In this document: piece by piece, positions 32,012 to 39,226 of the stretch | How positions within the stretch are numbered: the stretch's first letter is position 1 | Layout: the number at the start of each line of letters is the position of its first letter | NCBI GenBank assembly: GCA_017623605.1 | Contig: JAGAOR010000043.1 | Location: forward strand, 1 to 44,139 | Direction of reading: 5' to 3' | DNA length: 44,139 nt | From: Clostridia bacterium | GTDB lineage: Bacteria > Bacillota > Clostridia > Christensenellales > Borkfalkiaceae | The notes under the pieces: model-generated | Told to the model about the DNA's origin: nothing | What the model saw: the letters and a program-made list of their open reading frames with translations, nothing else | The model's database searches: none | Translations under genes and position numbers: made by a program

Positions 32012-32389
32012 TTAAAATATATTTTCAATTCCAAGCGAATAGGCTTGTGGGATATTCTCGCACATACCGAGCACGACTTCAAGCTTGGGCAGGGCGTTTT
32101 TATAATCGCGCACGCAGATAAACCCGACTGCTTCGTAAAGCTGATAATCGACCTCCTGAATGGCGGTATGGGGAAGCCAAATTTGAAGCGTTTCCTTTTT
32201 TTCTTCCCAAAGCTGACGCACCGCCGTGCCGTCCTCAAAGGTAGCTGTTTGCGCCTCCGTTTTATCGTGTAAAGTCAAAAGCACTTGCGTAAGTAGATCA
32301 AAAGTAGATTTGACGTAATAAATTTCAAAGCAGGAAGCGCCGATAATCAAGCCGAGCGTGATTGCAATGCTCACGAGCGTTTTCACCAT
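32012..32389 (-). CDS. DUF4363-type membrane protein, 125 aa
   Basis: It has one N-terminal hydrophobic helix (about 2-25), then a helical extracytoplasmic region (LHDKTEAQTATFEDGTAVRQ, KETLQIWLPHTAIQEVDYQL, ICVRDYKNALPKLEVVLGMC). This pattern fits the DUF4363 family often found beside YetF-like genes in Clostridia. Start ATG 32389 has GGAGGAAAC upstream and overlaps the yetF-like stop by seven bases (ATGGTGA), so the pair is translationally coupled. The function is unknown. Confidence 0.75.
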   Translation of the reverse strand: MVKTLVSIAITLGLIIGASCFEIYYVKSTFDLLTQVLLTLHDKTEAQTATFEDGTAVRQLWEEKKETLQIWLPHTAIQEVDYQLYEAVGFICVRDYKNALPKLEVVLGMCENIPQAYSLGIENIF

Positions 32390-33069
32390 AACGTTTCCTC
32401 CCAATTCAAATCAAACACCTTATATTTCGTGCCCTTTTCCTGTAAATATACTTTCCCGTTTCCGTCCACCGTCATTACGAGTATGCGTTTGAGCTTGTTG
32501 CAACCCTGTTTTTTCAACACGTCGAGATAATATTGACGATCGCGCTTCGTGAGCGCGAGATTTTTTTCGTCGAATTTACCCTCGTTGACGAGGATCACGG
32601 GCAAGGAATTTTGTAATTGCTCGTAGTTGGGCTTGGGGAGAGCGGAAAACGTTCCTTCTGCCTCGTAGAGGGCGTAATCGACGGCGTCGAGCGAGAAATA
32701 ACCTTCCGTTCGAAGCGATTCGATTAAATCGGAGACGTCGAGGCTATTTTTTTTTAGTTCCGCGTCGTCGATGCCGTTCTTATTGAGTAGCACGCTCGGC
32801 ACGCCGCTCACGATCGCCTTGGCAGGCTTGAAATTGAGATCGAGCAAGCATACGATCTGATGCAATAAAAACACGGCGAGTATCGCCATAACGCCGTATA
32901 AAAGAGGCGTCGAGGGATCTGCCATAGGAATTCCCGCAAGCTCGGAAATGATCAAGGTTACGACGAGCTCGTAAGGCTGCATTTCTCCGATCTGCCGTTT
33001 GCCCATAAGTCGCATCACGATAAGAAGCGTAATGAAAATAATAACAGTTCTTATAAAAATAAGTCCCAT
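32383..33069 (-). CDS. YetF-family (DUF421) membrane protein, 228 aa
   Basis: Three N-terminal transmembrane helices carry the family motif MRLMGKRQIGEMQPYELVVT followed by ISELAGIPMADPS, and two small cytoplasmic YetF-type domains occupy the rest (about 85-215). In spore-formers such proteins include SpoVA-neighbour/YetF and YdfS types. I start at ATG 33069, where family members begin; the longer frame to 33120 would overlap the riboswitch promoter. No clear ribosome site precedes it. It is followed, with overlap, by the DUF4363 gene. Confidence 0.85.
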   Translation of the reverse strand: MGLIFIRTVIIFITLLIVMRLMGKRQIGEMQPYELVVTLIISELAGIPMADPSTPLLYGVMAILAVFLLHQIVCLLDLNFKPAKAIVSGVPSVLLNKNGIDDAELKKNSLDVSDLIESLRTEGYFSLDAVDYALYEAEGTFSALPKPNYEQLQNSLPVILVNEGKFDEKNLALTKRDRQYYLDVLKKQGCNKLKRILVMTVDGNGKVYLQEKGTKYKVFDLNWEETLW

Positions 33070-33114
33070 ATTGACAGTTTGTAGAAAAAGAATAAAAATA
33101 TACCCCTCAAACGC

Positions 33115-33143
33115 TTGCAATTTCTGAAAAGAGCGTGTATAAT
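33115..33143 (+). promoter_or_regulatory. Promoter of the THF riboswitch and folT
   Basis: TTGCAA (33115-33120), 17 bp, TATAAT (33138-33143). Transcription would start near 33150, at the first base of the riboswitch. The -35 box is palindromic and might also serve the divergent yetF-like gene. Confidence 0.82.
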
Positions 33144-33150
33144 AATTGCA

Positions 33151-33264
33151 TTAGAGTAGCCTTTGGCGCGTGAAGTGTTACCGAACGGGACGTTGTCGGT
33201 AAACGAAAGAGAAACGGAGCGTTTAAGCGATCGTTTTTCTGCGGTGTCAAGGCGCGTCCGCTAT
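33151..33264 (+). ncRNA. Tetrahydrofolate (THF) riboswitch
   Basis: It aligns by eye with the known THF (folT-type) aptamer. In order it has GAGTAG, GCGTGAAGTG (33168-33177), ACGGGACGTTGTC, then the P3 stem GTTACCGA with TCGGTAAACGAA, an extended P4 hairpin (about 33208-33240), and the 3' part GCGGTGTCAAGG and CGCGTCCGCTATAA. P2 is CCTTTG with CAAGG. It binds reduced folates and shuts off folate uptake. The next gene is a folate-type ECF S-component, which agrees. Confidence 0.92.
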
Positions 33265-33324
33265 AAAAACGGGGCAGGCAGGTATGCGTTGAGCGCATTT
33301 CTACGCCGTATAACCCGCACGCGG

Positions 33325-33350
33325 ACCTCTTGGAAAAAAGGAGGTTTTTA
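33325..33350 (+). promoter_or_regulatory. Expression-platform hairpin covering the folT ribosome site
   Basis: ACCTC (33325-33329) can pair with GAGGT (33341-33345), which overlaps the AAGGAGG ribosome site (33338-33344) ten bases before the folT ATG. The following TTTTTATTTT could make the same hairpin a weak terminator. Translation blocking in the ligand-bound state is likely. Confidence 0.6.
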
Positions 33351-33354
33351 TTTT

Positions 33355-33945
33355 ATGAATTGCACCAAAGAAAAATGGAAACGGGTATTGTTTTCGTCTA
33401 CGCTCGAAGGTAAGAACGAAAGCCACAAGATTGCGTATATTGCGGTGATGACGGCGCTTATCGTGGTGGCGAATATGTTTTTTGAATTTAAGTTCGCAGA
33501 AACGCAATTTTCGCTCACGCTCGTAATCTCGGCGCTCACGGGTTTTATGATCGGACCGCTTTTCGGTTTTGCCGCCTGCTTTTTAGGCGATCTCGTCGGG
33601 TTTTTATATCATTCGGCGGGGTATGCGTATTTGCCGTGGATCGGAATTTCTATGGGATTGACGGCAACGATTGCGGGACTTTGCGGAGAATTACCCTTTG
33701 CTTTCAAGGGAGGAAAATATATCAAGCTCGCGCTTGTTTCGCTTCTTTCGTTTGCCGTTTGCACGGTTGCAATCAACACCACGGCGTTTTGGCTTTTATA
33801 TGCAAAAGGCGTGCCGTATACGACGTATTTGATCTCGCGCCTGTTCGTGCAGGGACAAATTTGGAACAGTTTGTTCAATTACGCGCTTTTGTTTATCGCC
33901 GTGCCTGCGCTTGCAAAAGTGAAGCCGCTCGGGCTTCGTCTTTGA
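33355..33945 (+). CDS. folT: FolT, folate-family ECF S-component, 196 aa
   Basis: This membrane protein takes up folate with a shared ECF module not present here. About six hydrophobic segments follow a basic N-terminus. The stretches AYIAVMTALIVVANMFFEFK, then ALTGFMIGPLFGFAACFLGDLVGFLYHS and WLLYAKGVPYTTYLISRL then FVQGQIWNS match the folate S-component family (FolT/QueT-like). The upstream THF riboswitch fixes the substrate class. The ATG at 33355 has AAGGAGG ten bases before it, inside a regulatory hairpin. It is the only gene of its transcript; a terminator-like hairpin follows. Confidence 0.9.
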   Translation: MNCTKEKWKRVLFSSTLEGKNESHKIAYIAVMTALIVVANMFFEFKFAETQFSLTLVISALTGFMIGPLFGFAACFLGDLVGFLYHSAGYAYLPWIGISMGLTATIAGLCGELPFAFKGGKYIKLALVSLLSFAVCTVAINTTAFWLLYAKGVPYTTYLISRLFVQGQIWNSLFNYALLFIAVPALAKVKPLGLRL

Positions 33946-33964
33946 CGAAAATGTGAAAAATTCG

Positions 33965-34000
33965 AAAAAGCCGCTCACAGAGGTTGACGGCTTTTTCTTT
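33965..34000 (+). terminator. Terminator after folT, overlapping the lgt promoter
   Basis: AAAAAGCCG (33965-33973) pairs with CGGCTTTTT (33988-33996), with inner TCA/TGA pairing, then CTTTTT. The -35 box of the lgt promoter (33984-33989) lies inside its 3' arm. Confidence 0.82.
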
Positions 34001-34012
34001 TTATGTTATACT
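33984..34012 (+). promoter_or_regulatory. Promoter of the lgt-trkH gene run
   Basis: TTGACG (33984-33989), 17 bp, TATACT (34007-34012). The -10 box lies inside a perfect 22-bp palindrome, and the -35 box inside the folT terminator. Confidence 0.75.
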
Positions 34013-34022
34013 TATAACATAA
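34001..34022. promoter_or_regulatory. Perfect 22-bp palindrome, possible operator
   Basis: TTATGTTATA, a CT centre, TATAACATAA: two ten-base arms match exactly. It covers the -10 box and the start point of the lgt promoter, the place where a dimeric repressor would block transcription. Confidence 0.6.
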
Positions 34023-34056
34023 AGTGGCGCAAAAGCCACGAAAAAAGGAGAAACGT

Positions 34057-34869
34057 ATGTATCCTCATAAAATTTTCGGTTTGTTTTATCTCTACGGCTT
34101 GATGATCGCAATCGGTTTGCTTGCGGCGTTCGCCGTACTGTTTTATTGGGGTAAGAAGAAAAAGATAGAAGAGAAATTCGTCGATTTTATTTTCTATAAC
34201 GGTATTGTATCCATTGCGGTAGGGTTTGGCGCGGCGGCGCTTTTCCAAGCGACGTATAACTATATTGAAAATCCGGAAGCGGGTTTTAAGATCAGTGGTT
34301 CGATCACGTTTATGGGCGGGCTCGTTGGGGGCGTACTTTGTTTCCTTGCGATCTATTTCATTTTCAGAAAACGTTTCAAAACCAAGCTCGTAGATACGCT
34401 TTCTATGTTTCCTTGCGCGATTTTAATTGCGCACGGGTTCGGGCGAATCGGCTGTTTTTTCGCGGGTTGTTGCTACGGAAGCGAAACGGAAAGTTTCCTT
34501 GGCGTTCAGTTCCCGCACTTGCCAGCCCCCGTGCACCCCACCCAGCTTTACGAGGCGGCGTTTTTATTTCTTATGTTCGGCGTTTGTTTCTATCTTTTAA
34601 TGAAGAAAGATTTTAGGCATAATTTAAGCGTATATCTCGTATCCTACGGCATATTCCGTTTCCTGATCGAATACGTGCGCGCCGATCATCGAGGGGAATT
34701 TATCGGGGGAATTTCCCCGTCGCAGTTTTGGGCGATTATTATGGTCGTAGCGGGCGTTGCGTTGTTTTTAGCACTTTGGTATATGGAAAAGAAAGCGAAA
34801 GAAAAAGGAAAAGTAAAAGAAGAAAAGGCGGAAATGGTGGAAGAAACGCAAAAGGAGATAGAAGAATGA
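34057..34869 (+). CDS. lgt: Prolipoprotein diacylglyceryl transferase (Lgt-like), 270 aa
   Basis: It attaches diacylglycerol to the lipobox cysteine of lipoproteins. There are about seven hydrophobic segments. The family signature HGFGRIGCFFAGCCYG (about 128-143), then HPTQLYEA and FLIEYVRADHRGEF, are present. The usual His of the I-H-G-G-L motif is Met here (FMGGLVGG). The C-terminal 25 residues are charged. Start ATG 34057 has AAGGAG seven bases upstream; an earlier GTG lacks this. It leads a run of nine genes that also contains lspA, the next enzyme in lipoprotein maturation. pncB starts in its stop codon (ATGA). Confidence 0.9.
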   Translation: MYPHKIFGLFYLYGLMIAIGLLAAFAVLFYWGKKKKIEEKFVDFIFYNGIVSIAVGFGAAALFQATYNYIENPEAGFKISGSITFMGGLVGGVLCFLAIYFIFRKRFKTKLVDTLSMFPCAILIAHGFGRIGCFFAGCCYGSETESFLGVQFPHLPAPVHPTQLYEAAFLFLMFGVCFYLLMKKDFRHNLSVYLVSYGIFRFLIEYVRADHRGEFIGGISPSQFWAIIMVVAGVALFLALWYMEKKAKEKGKVKEEKAEMVEETQKEIEE

Positions 34870-36329
34870 GAAACTTAACCTTACTTACCGATTTGTATCA
34901 GCTGACGATGGGCTACGGCTTTTACCGCCAAAACAAGCACGAGGAAGAAGTCGTGTTCGACGTGTTTTTCCGCAGGAATAAATTGATTACGTATTCGATT
35001 GCGGCAGGACTTCAAGACGTAGTGAAATACCTCTTGAATTGGCGTTTTGACGAAGACGATATAGCGTATTTGCGCTCGCTCCATTTGTTTAGCGAAGAGT
35101 TTTTAGAATATTTGAGAAATATGCGCTTCACGGGGGACGTGTACGCGGTGAAAGAGGGCGAACCCGTATTTCCTGGCGAGCCTATTCTCACGGTAAAAGC
35201 GCCTTTAATCCAAGCGCAATTTGCAGAAACGGCGATTTTGAATTTAATCAATCACCAAACGCTGATCGCGACGAAATCCTCAAAGATTTGCCGTGCGACG
35301 GCGGGAAAGGGTTTTGTTATGGAATTCGGTTTACGGCGAGCGCAAGGACCTGACGCAGGCATCAACGGCGCGCGCGCGGCGATTATCGGCGGGTGTACTT
35401 CTACGTCAAACGTAATCGCAGGGCAAAAATTCGACGTTCCCGTAGCGGGTACGATGGCGCATAGCTGGGTTATGGATTACGACAGTGAGTATGAGGCATT
35501 TAAAGCGTACGCGGCGGCATATCCCGACAACTGTCTACTTCTCGTCGATACCTACGACACGCTCCGAAGCGGCGTGCCTAACGCAATCAAGGTATTTAAA
35601 GAGCTGAAAGCGGCGGGGCATAAGCCCAAGGGGATTCGTTTAGATAGCGGAGACTTGGCGTATCTTTCCAAGGAAGCGCGGAAAATGATGGACGCGGCGG
35701 GCTTCCCAGAAGCAATAATTTGCGTTTCGGGGGATTTGGACGAGCGTTCGATCAATTCTCTTTTGCAACAGGGCGCGAAAATTGATTCTTGGGGTGTGGG
35801 AACGAAATTGATCACGTCGGAAGATCTGCCCGCGCTTGGCGGTGTGTATAAGCTTTCCGCGGTAATCGGGAAAGACGGTAAAATCACGCCGAAAATTAAG
35901 CTTTCGGATAACGCGGAGAAGATCACAAACCCGTCGTTTAAAAATTTATACCGCTTATACGACAAAGAAAGTGGAATGGCGATTGCCGATCTGATTACGT
36001 TGCGCGACGAAGCGGTAGACGAAGACAAGCCGCTCACGATCTTCCACCCGATTGAAACGTGGAAGAAGCACGAGGTGGAAAACTTCCGAGCCGAGCCGCT
36101 TTTGCATACGATCGTGGAAAAGGGCACGCTCGTATACGAATTTCCCAAGCTTACGGAGGTTGCGGCGTTTTCCAAAGCCGAGCTTTCGAAATTCTGGGAG
36201 GAATATCTGCGCTTGGATATGCCACAGGTCTACAAAGTGGATTTGTCGGCAAAATTACACGCGCTCAAAATTTCTATGATCGACGAAATTCGCGCCAATG
36301 CAAAACGGGAGCGAAAGAATGAAAAATAA
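34866..36329 (+). CDS. pncB: Nicotinate phosphoribosyltransferase, 487 aa
   Basis: It is the first step of NAD salvage from nicotinate in the cytosol. The conserved N-terminal LLTDLYQLTMGYGFYRQN, ATAGKGFVMEFGLRRAQGPD, GTMAHSWVMDY (phosphoribosyl site region), GIRLDSGDLAYLSKEAR and GVGTKLITSEDLPALGGVYKL are all present. Full length. The ATG overlaps the lgt stop by four bases, and its own stop overlaps the lspA start by 11. Being placed between lgt and lspA seems unrelated in function; perhaps only co-expression matters. Confidence 0.95.
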   Translation: MRNLTLLTDLYQLTMGYGFYRQNKHEEEVVFDVFFRRNKLITYSIAAGLQDVVKYLLNWRFDEDDIAYLRSLHLFSEEFLEYLRNMRFTGDVYAVKEGEPVFPGEPILTVKAPLIQAQFAETAILNLINHQTLIATKSSKICRATAGKGFVMEFGLRRAQGPDAGINGARAAIIGGCTSTSNVIAGQKFDVPVAGTMAHSWVMDYDSEYEAFKAYAAAYPDNCLLLVDTYDTLRSGVPNAIKVFKELKAAGHKPKGIRLDSGDLAYLSKEARKMMDAAGFPEAIICVSGDLDERSINSLLQQGAKIDSWGVGTKLITSEDLPALGGVYKLSAVIGKDGKITPKIKLSDNAEKITNPSFKNLYRLYDKESGMAIADLITLRDEAVDEDKPLTIFHPIETWKKHEVENFRAEPLLHTIVEKGTLVYEFPKLTEVAAFSKAELSKFWEEYLRLDMPQVYKVDLSAKLHALKISMIDEIRANAKRERKNEK

Positions 36330-36972
36330 GCAAAAAAACCAACGAAGAAGAAGCGCCCCGCTTTGGGGTATGCTACTCTTTTTCATACTCGTTGCAATCG
36401 ACCAGCTTACCAAACTGTTCGCCGACGTATATTTCACCGCCAACGGTGCGCCCGAAAAAATCACGGTAGTCGAGGGTTGGCTTTGGCTTCGTATCACGTA
36501 TAATCGCGGAATTTCCTACGGGCTTGGCGCAAATTCCTCGCCGATTTTGAAAATACTCGTGATCGCGGCAACGGCGGTGATGATGGCAGGTCTTTTGGTG
36601 CTGTTTTTTAAATTAGATAATAATCGTCGCCCGATAAAAACCGCGCTCGTGTTCGTCGTAGCAGGGGGCGTGGGCAATTTGATCGATCGGGTGTATTATC
36701 GCGTATGGGATACTGCCACGAAACCGTTTGGCGTGCGCGATATGGTAGATTTGAGCAAATTCGGCTTTGCCGTTTGCAATTTTGCCGATTTCTTTATCAC
36801 AGCGGGCGCGGTGATGCTCGTATTGTCCTTGTTGTTCTTCGATAAGGACGCGGCGTTCCCGCTGGGTAAATATAAAAAGCTCGCCAAGGACGCAGAAGAA
36901 GCAGAAGAAGCGGAAGCAGCGGGAGCAGTCGAGACGAAAAGAAAAGCAGAAAGGGAAGAAACGAATGGATAA
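36319..36972 (+). CDS. lspA: Signal peptidase II, 217 aa
   Basis: This is the lipoprotein signal peptidase. Four membrane helices are present. The catalytic aspartates are in VRDMVDLSKFG and NFADFFITAG, and GGVGNLIDRVYYR is also conserved. A charged tail of about 45 residues after the last helix (KYKKLAKDAEEAEEAEAAG and on) is longer than usual. I start at ATG 36319 within the last codons of pncB. It works after Lgt, two genes upstream. The next gene overlaps its end by eight bases. Confidence 0.95.
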   Translation: MKNKQKNQRRRSAPLWGMLLFFILVAIDQLTKLFADVYFTANGAPEKITVVEGWLWLRITYNRGISYGLGANSSPILKILVIAATAVMMAGLLVLFFKLDNNRRPIKTALVFVVAGGVGNLIDRVYYRVWDTATKPFGVRDMVDLSKFGFAVCNFADFFITAGAVMLVLSLLFFDKDAAFPLGKYKKLAKDAEEAEEAEAAGAVETKRKAEREETNG

Positions 36973-37915
36973 AAGGCTGTTTATCGCCGAACGCGCCTAT
37001 AAACGGCTCGACGTATTTTTGAGCGAGCAGACGGACGAATTTACCCGTTCGCGGTTAAAAAAACTGATCGAAGAGGGAAACGTTTCGGTAGGAGGCGTGC
37101 CGCAAACGAAAGCGGGCGCGGATATAAAAGTAGGCGAAGCGGTGGAGCTGACCGTGCCGGAAGTTGTGGAATACGCGGTAAAGCCCGAAAATATCCCGAT
37201 AGAGATCGTGTACGAGGACGCCGACCTTGCGGTGGTGAATAAGCCCAAGGGAATGACGGTGCATATGGGCAACGGCGTAGTGGAAGGGACGCTCGTAAAC
37301 GCGCTTTTATACGCGCTCGATTCGCTCAGTGGGATCGGTGGAGTGTTAAGACCGGGGATCGTACACCGAATTGATAAGGACACGACGGGCTTGCTCGTGG
37401 TGGCGAAAAACGATAAGGCGCACGTATCCTTGGCAAAACAGATCGCGGAAAAAACTTGTAAACGAACGTATTTTGCGCTTTTAGAGGGCAATTTGAAAGA
37501 GGATCGCGGCACGATCGTAACGGATATAGGCAGACACCCGACCGACCGTTTGAAAATGTCGGTTTTGCCCGAGGGAAAGGGCAAGCTTGCGATCACGGAA
37601 TTTGAAACGGTGGCGCGCTTTGGAACAGAATTTACTCTTTGTAAATTCAAGCTCCAAACGGGTAGAACGCACCAAATCCGCGTACACGCCAAGCATATGG
37701 GACACCCTGTGGCGGGCGATCCCGTATACGGTTATAAAAAGCAAAAATTAAATGCAGACGGGCAGCTTTTGCACGCGTGGCAGTTGGAGCTCACGCACCC
37801 TCAAAGCGGAGAAAGAATGACGTTCAACGCACCCCTGCCCCCCGCCTTTCAAGAAATTTTAAGGAAACTTTGCAAACGCTATCAAGTTTGCGGGGAATTT
37901 GAAAGCTTATGTTAA
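36965..37915 (+). CDS. RluA-family pseudouridine synthase with S4 domain, 316 aa
   Basis: It converts uridines of rRNA (or tRNA) to pseudouridine. An N-terminal S4 RNA-binding domain (about 10-70: RLDVFLSEQ, SRLKKLIEEGNVSVGG) precedes the synthase domain, with the catalytic motif PGIVHRIDKDTTGLLVVAK (Asp of RIDKDTTG, about residue 138) and the later KLQTGRTHQIRVHAKHMGHP. The target position (RluD-type 23S sites) is inferred, since the subfamily cannot be fixed by eye. It overlaps lspA upstream and the DUF512 gene downstream by seven bases, as often in Firmicutes. Confidence 0.94.
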   Translation: MDKRLFIAERAYKRLDVFLSEQTDEFTRSRLKKLIEEGNVSVGGVPQTKAGADIKVGEAVELTVPEVVEYAVKPENIPIEIVYEDADLAVVNKPKGMTVHMGNGVVEGTLVNALLYALDSLSGIGGVLRPGIVHRIDKDTTGLLVVAKNDKAHVSLAKQIAEKTCKRTYFALLEGNLKEDRGTIVTDIGRHPTDRLKMSVLPEGKGKLAITEFETVARFGTEFTLCKFKLQTGRTHQIRVHAKHMGHPVAGDPVYGYKKQKLNADGQLLHAWQLELTHPQSGERMTFNAPLPPAFQEILRKLCKRYQVCGEFESLC

Positions 37916-39210
37916 AAATATCCAAAGTAAAACGCAATTCAATCGCAAAAGAGCTTGGCTTGGAAGCGGGCGATCAAATAATAGCCTTTAACGGCTTGCC
38001 CTGCGAGGACGAGCTGGATTATTTATATTATATCGAAACCGACGGCTTTTCTATGGTCGTGAAAGATCATAGAACGGGCAGTGAAACCGCGGTGGAGGTT
38101 GAAAAGGAAGAGGGCGAGGATTTAGGTTTGACGTTTGAAAAGAACGAAAAAATACGCACTTGTCATAACCGTTGCGTATTCTGTTTCGTTGATCAAATGC
38201 CGAGTGGTATGCGAGAAAGCCTGTACGTAAAGGACGACGATTATACTATGAGCTTTACCTGCGGAAATTTCGTAACGCTCACCAATCTTTCGGACGAGGG
38301 CTTGGAGCGGATTATCCGTTTAAAGCTTTCACCGCTCTATATTTCCGTACACACGACCAATCCCGAATTGCGTGTAAAATTGCTACGCAACCGTTATGCG
38401 GGAAAAATAAGCGAGCAGATAAGGCAGCTTGCCGCGGGAGGTATCGAAATGCATTGTCAAGCGGTACTCGTACCAAACGAAAACGACGGAGACGAGCTTG
38501 CGCGCACCGCGCGGGAATTGTTTCAATATTATCCCGCCGTTCGCGATCTTGCGTGCGTGCCGACGGGTATTACTAAATATCGCGACGGCTTGACGTATAT
38601 TCCCGACGTAGATAAAGCGTATAGTGAAAAATTGCTGGATCTCGTTCATTCGCTTAACGCAGAATTTGGGGTAGATTTTCTTCTCCCCGCCGATGAATAT
38701 TTCGTAAAGGCGGAGCGCGCATTTCCCTCGCCCGATTTCTACGGAGATTTTTCCCAAATAGAAAACGGGATAGGACTGACGACGAAATTTTTATCGGAAG
38801 CGGAAGCCGCGCTTTGTCCTTGCGAGTTAAAAAGTGCGAAAAAGACGTTGATCGTTTGCGGCGTATCGGCGGCGAAAACGTTGAAAGTGCTCGTAGAAAG
38901 GTGTAACCAAACGATTAAGGGCTTGCAAGCGGAGCTTTTGCCGATCGAAAACGATTTTTTCGGGCATACGGTAACGTGTACGGGTTTGCTCACGGGTAGA
39001 GATATAACGGCGGCGATTGAGAAATACCGCGAAGAAAAGGGACGATTTGACGAAGTGATTCTTGCAAAGGACACGTTAAAAGAATTTGAGGACGTGTTTC
39101 TTTGCGGTATGACGCTCGGGGAAATGAGAGCGCGGTTGCAGTTTAAAAACATACGCGTAAACCGCGACGGCGGCGCAGGGCTCGTGCGCTTGCTGGGTAG
39201 CGAAAAATAG
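37909..39210 (+). CDS. DUF512 protein with PDZ and radical-SAM-like cysteines, 433 aa
   Basis: A PDZ-like N-terminus (about 1-65, KRNSIAKELGLEAGDQIIAF) is followed by a C-x3-C-x2-C cluster (CHNRCVFCFVDQMP, about 84-97), the iron-sulfur site of a radical-SAM-like fold, and then the DUF512 region (FYGDFSQIENGIGLTT, VTCTGLLTGRDI, and the C-terminal LGEMRARLQF). Such proteins often sit next to der in Firmicutes, as here (16 nt). The reaction is unknown; the neighbours point to ribosome assembly or rRNA, which is inference. Confidence 0.92.
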   Translation: MLKISKVKRNSIAKELGLEAGDQIIAFNGLPCEDELDYLYYIETDGFSMVVKDHRTGSETAVEVEKEEGEDLGLTFEKNEKIRTCHNRCVFCFVDQMPSGMRESLYVKDDDYTMSFTCGNFVTLTNLSDEGLERIIRLKLSPLYISVHTTNPELRVKLLRNRYAGKISEQIRQLAAGGIEMHCQAVLVPNENDGDELARTARELFQYYPAVRDLACVPTGITKYRDGLTYIPDVDKAYSEKLLDLVHSLNAEFGVDFLLPADEYFVKAERAFPSPDFYGDFSQIENGIGLTTKFLSEAEAALCPCELKSAKKTLIVCGVSAAKTLKVLVERCNQTIKGLQAELLPIENDFFGHTVTCTGLLTGRDITAAIEKYREEKGRFDEVILAKDTLKEFEDVFLCGMTLGEMRARLQFKNIRVNRDGGAGLVRLLGSEK

Positions 39211-39226
39211 AGTAAGGAGAAAAAGA

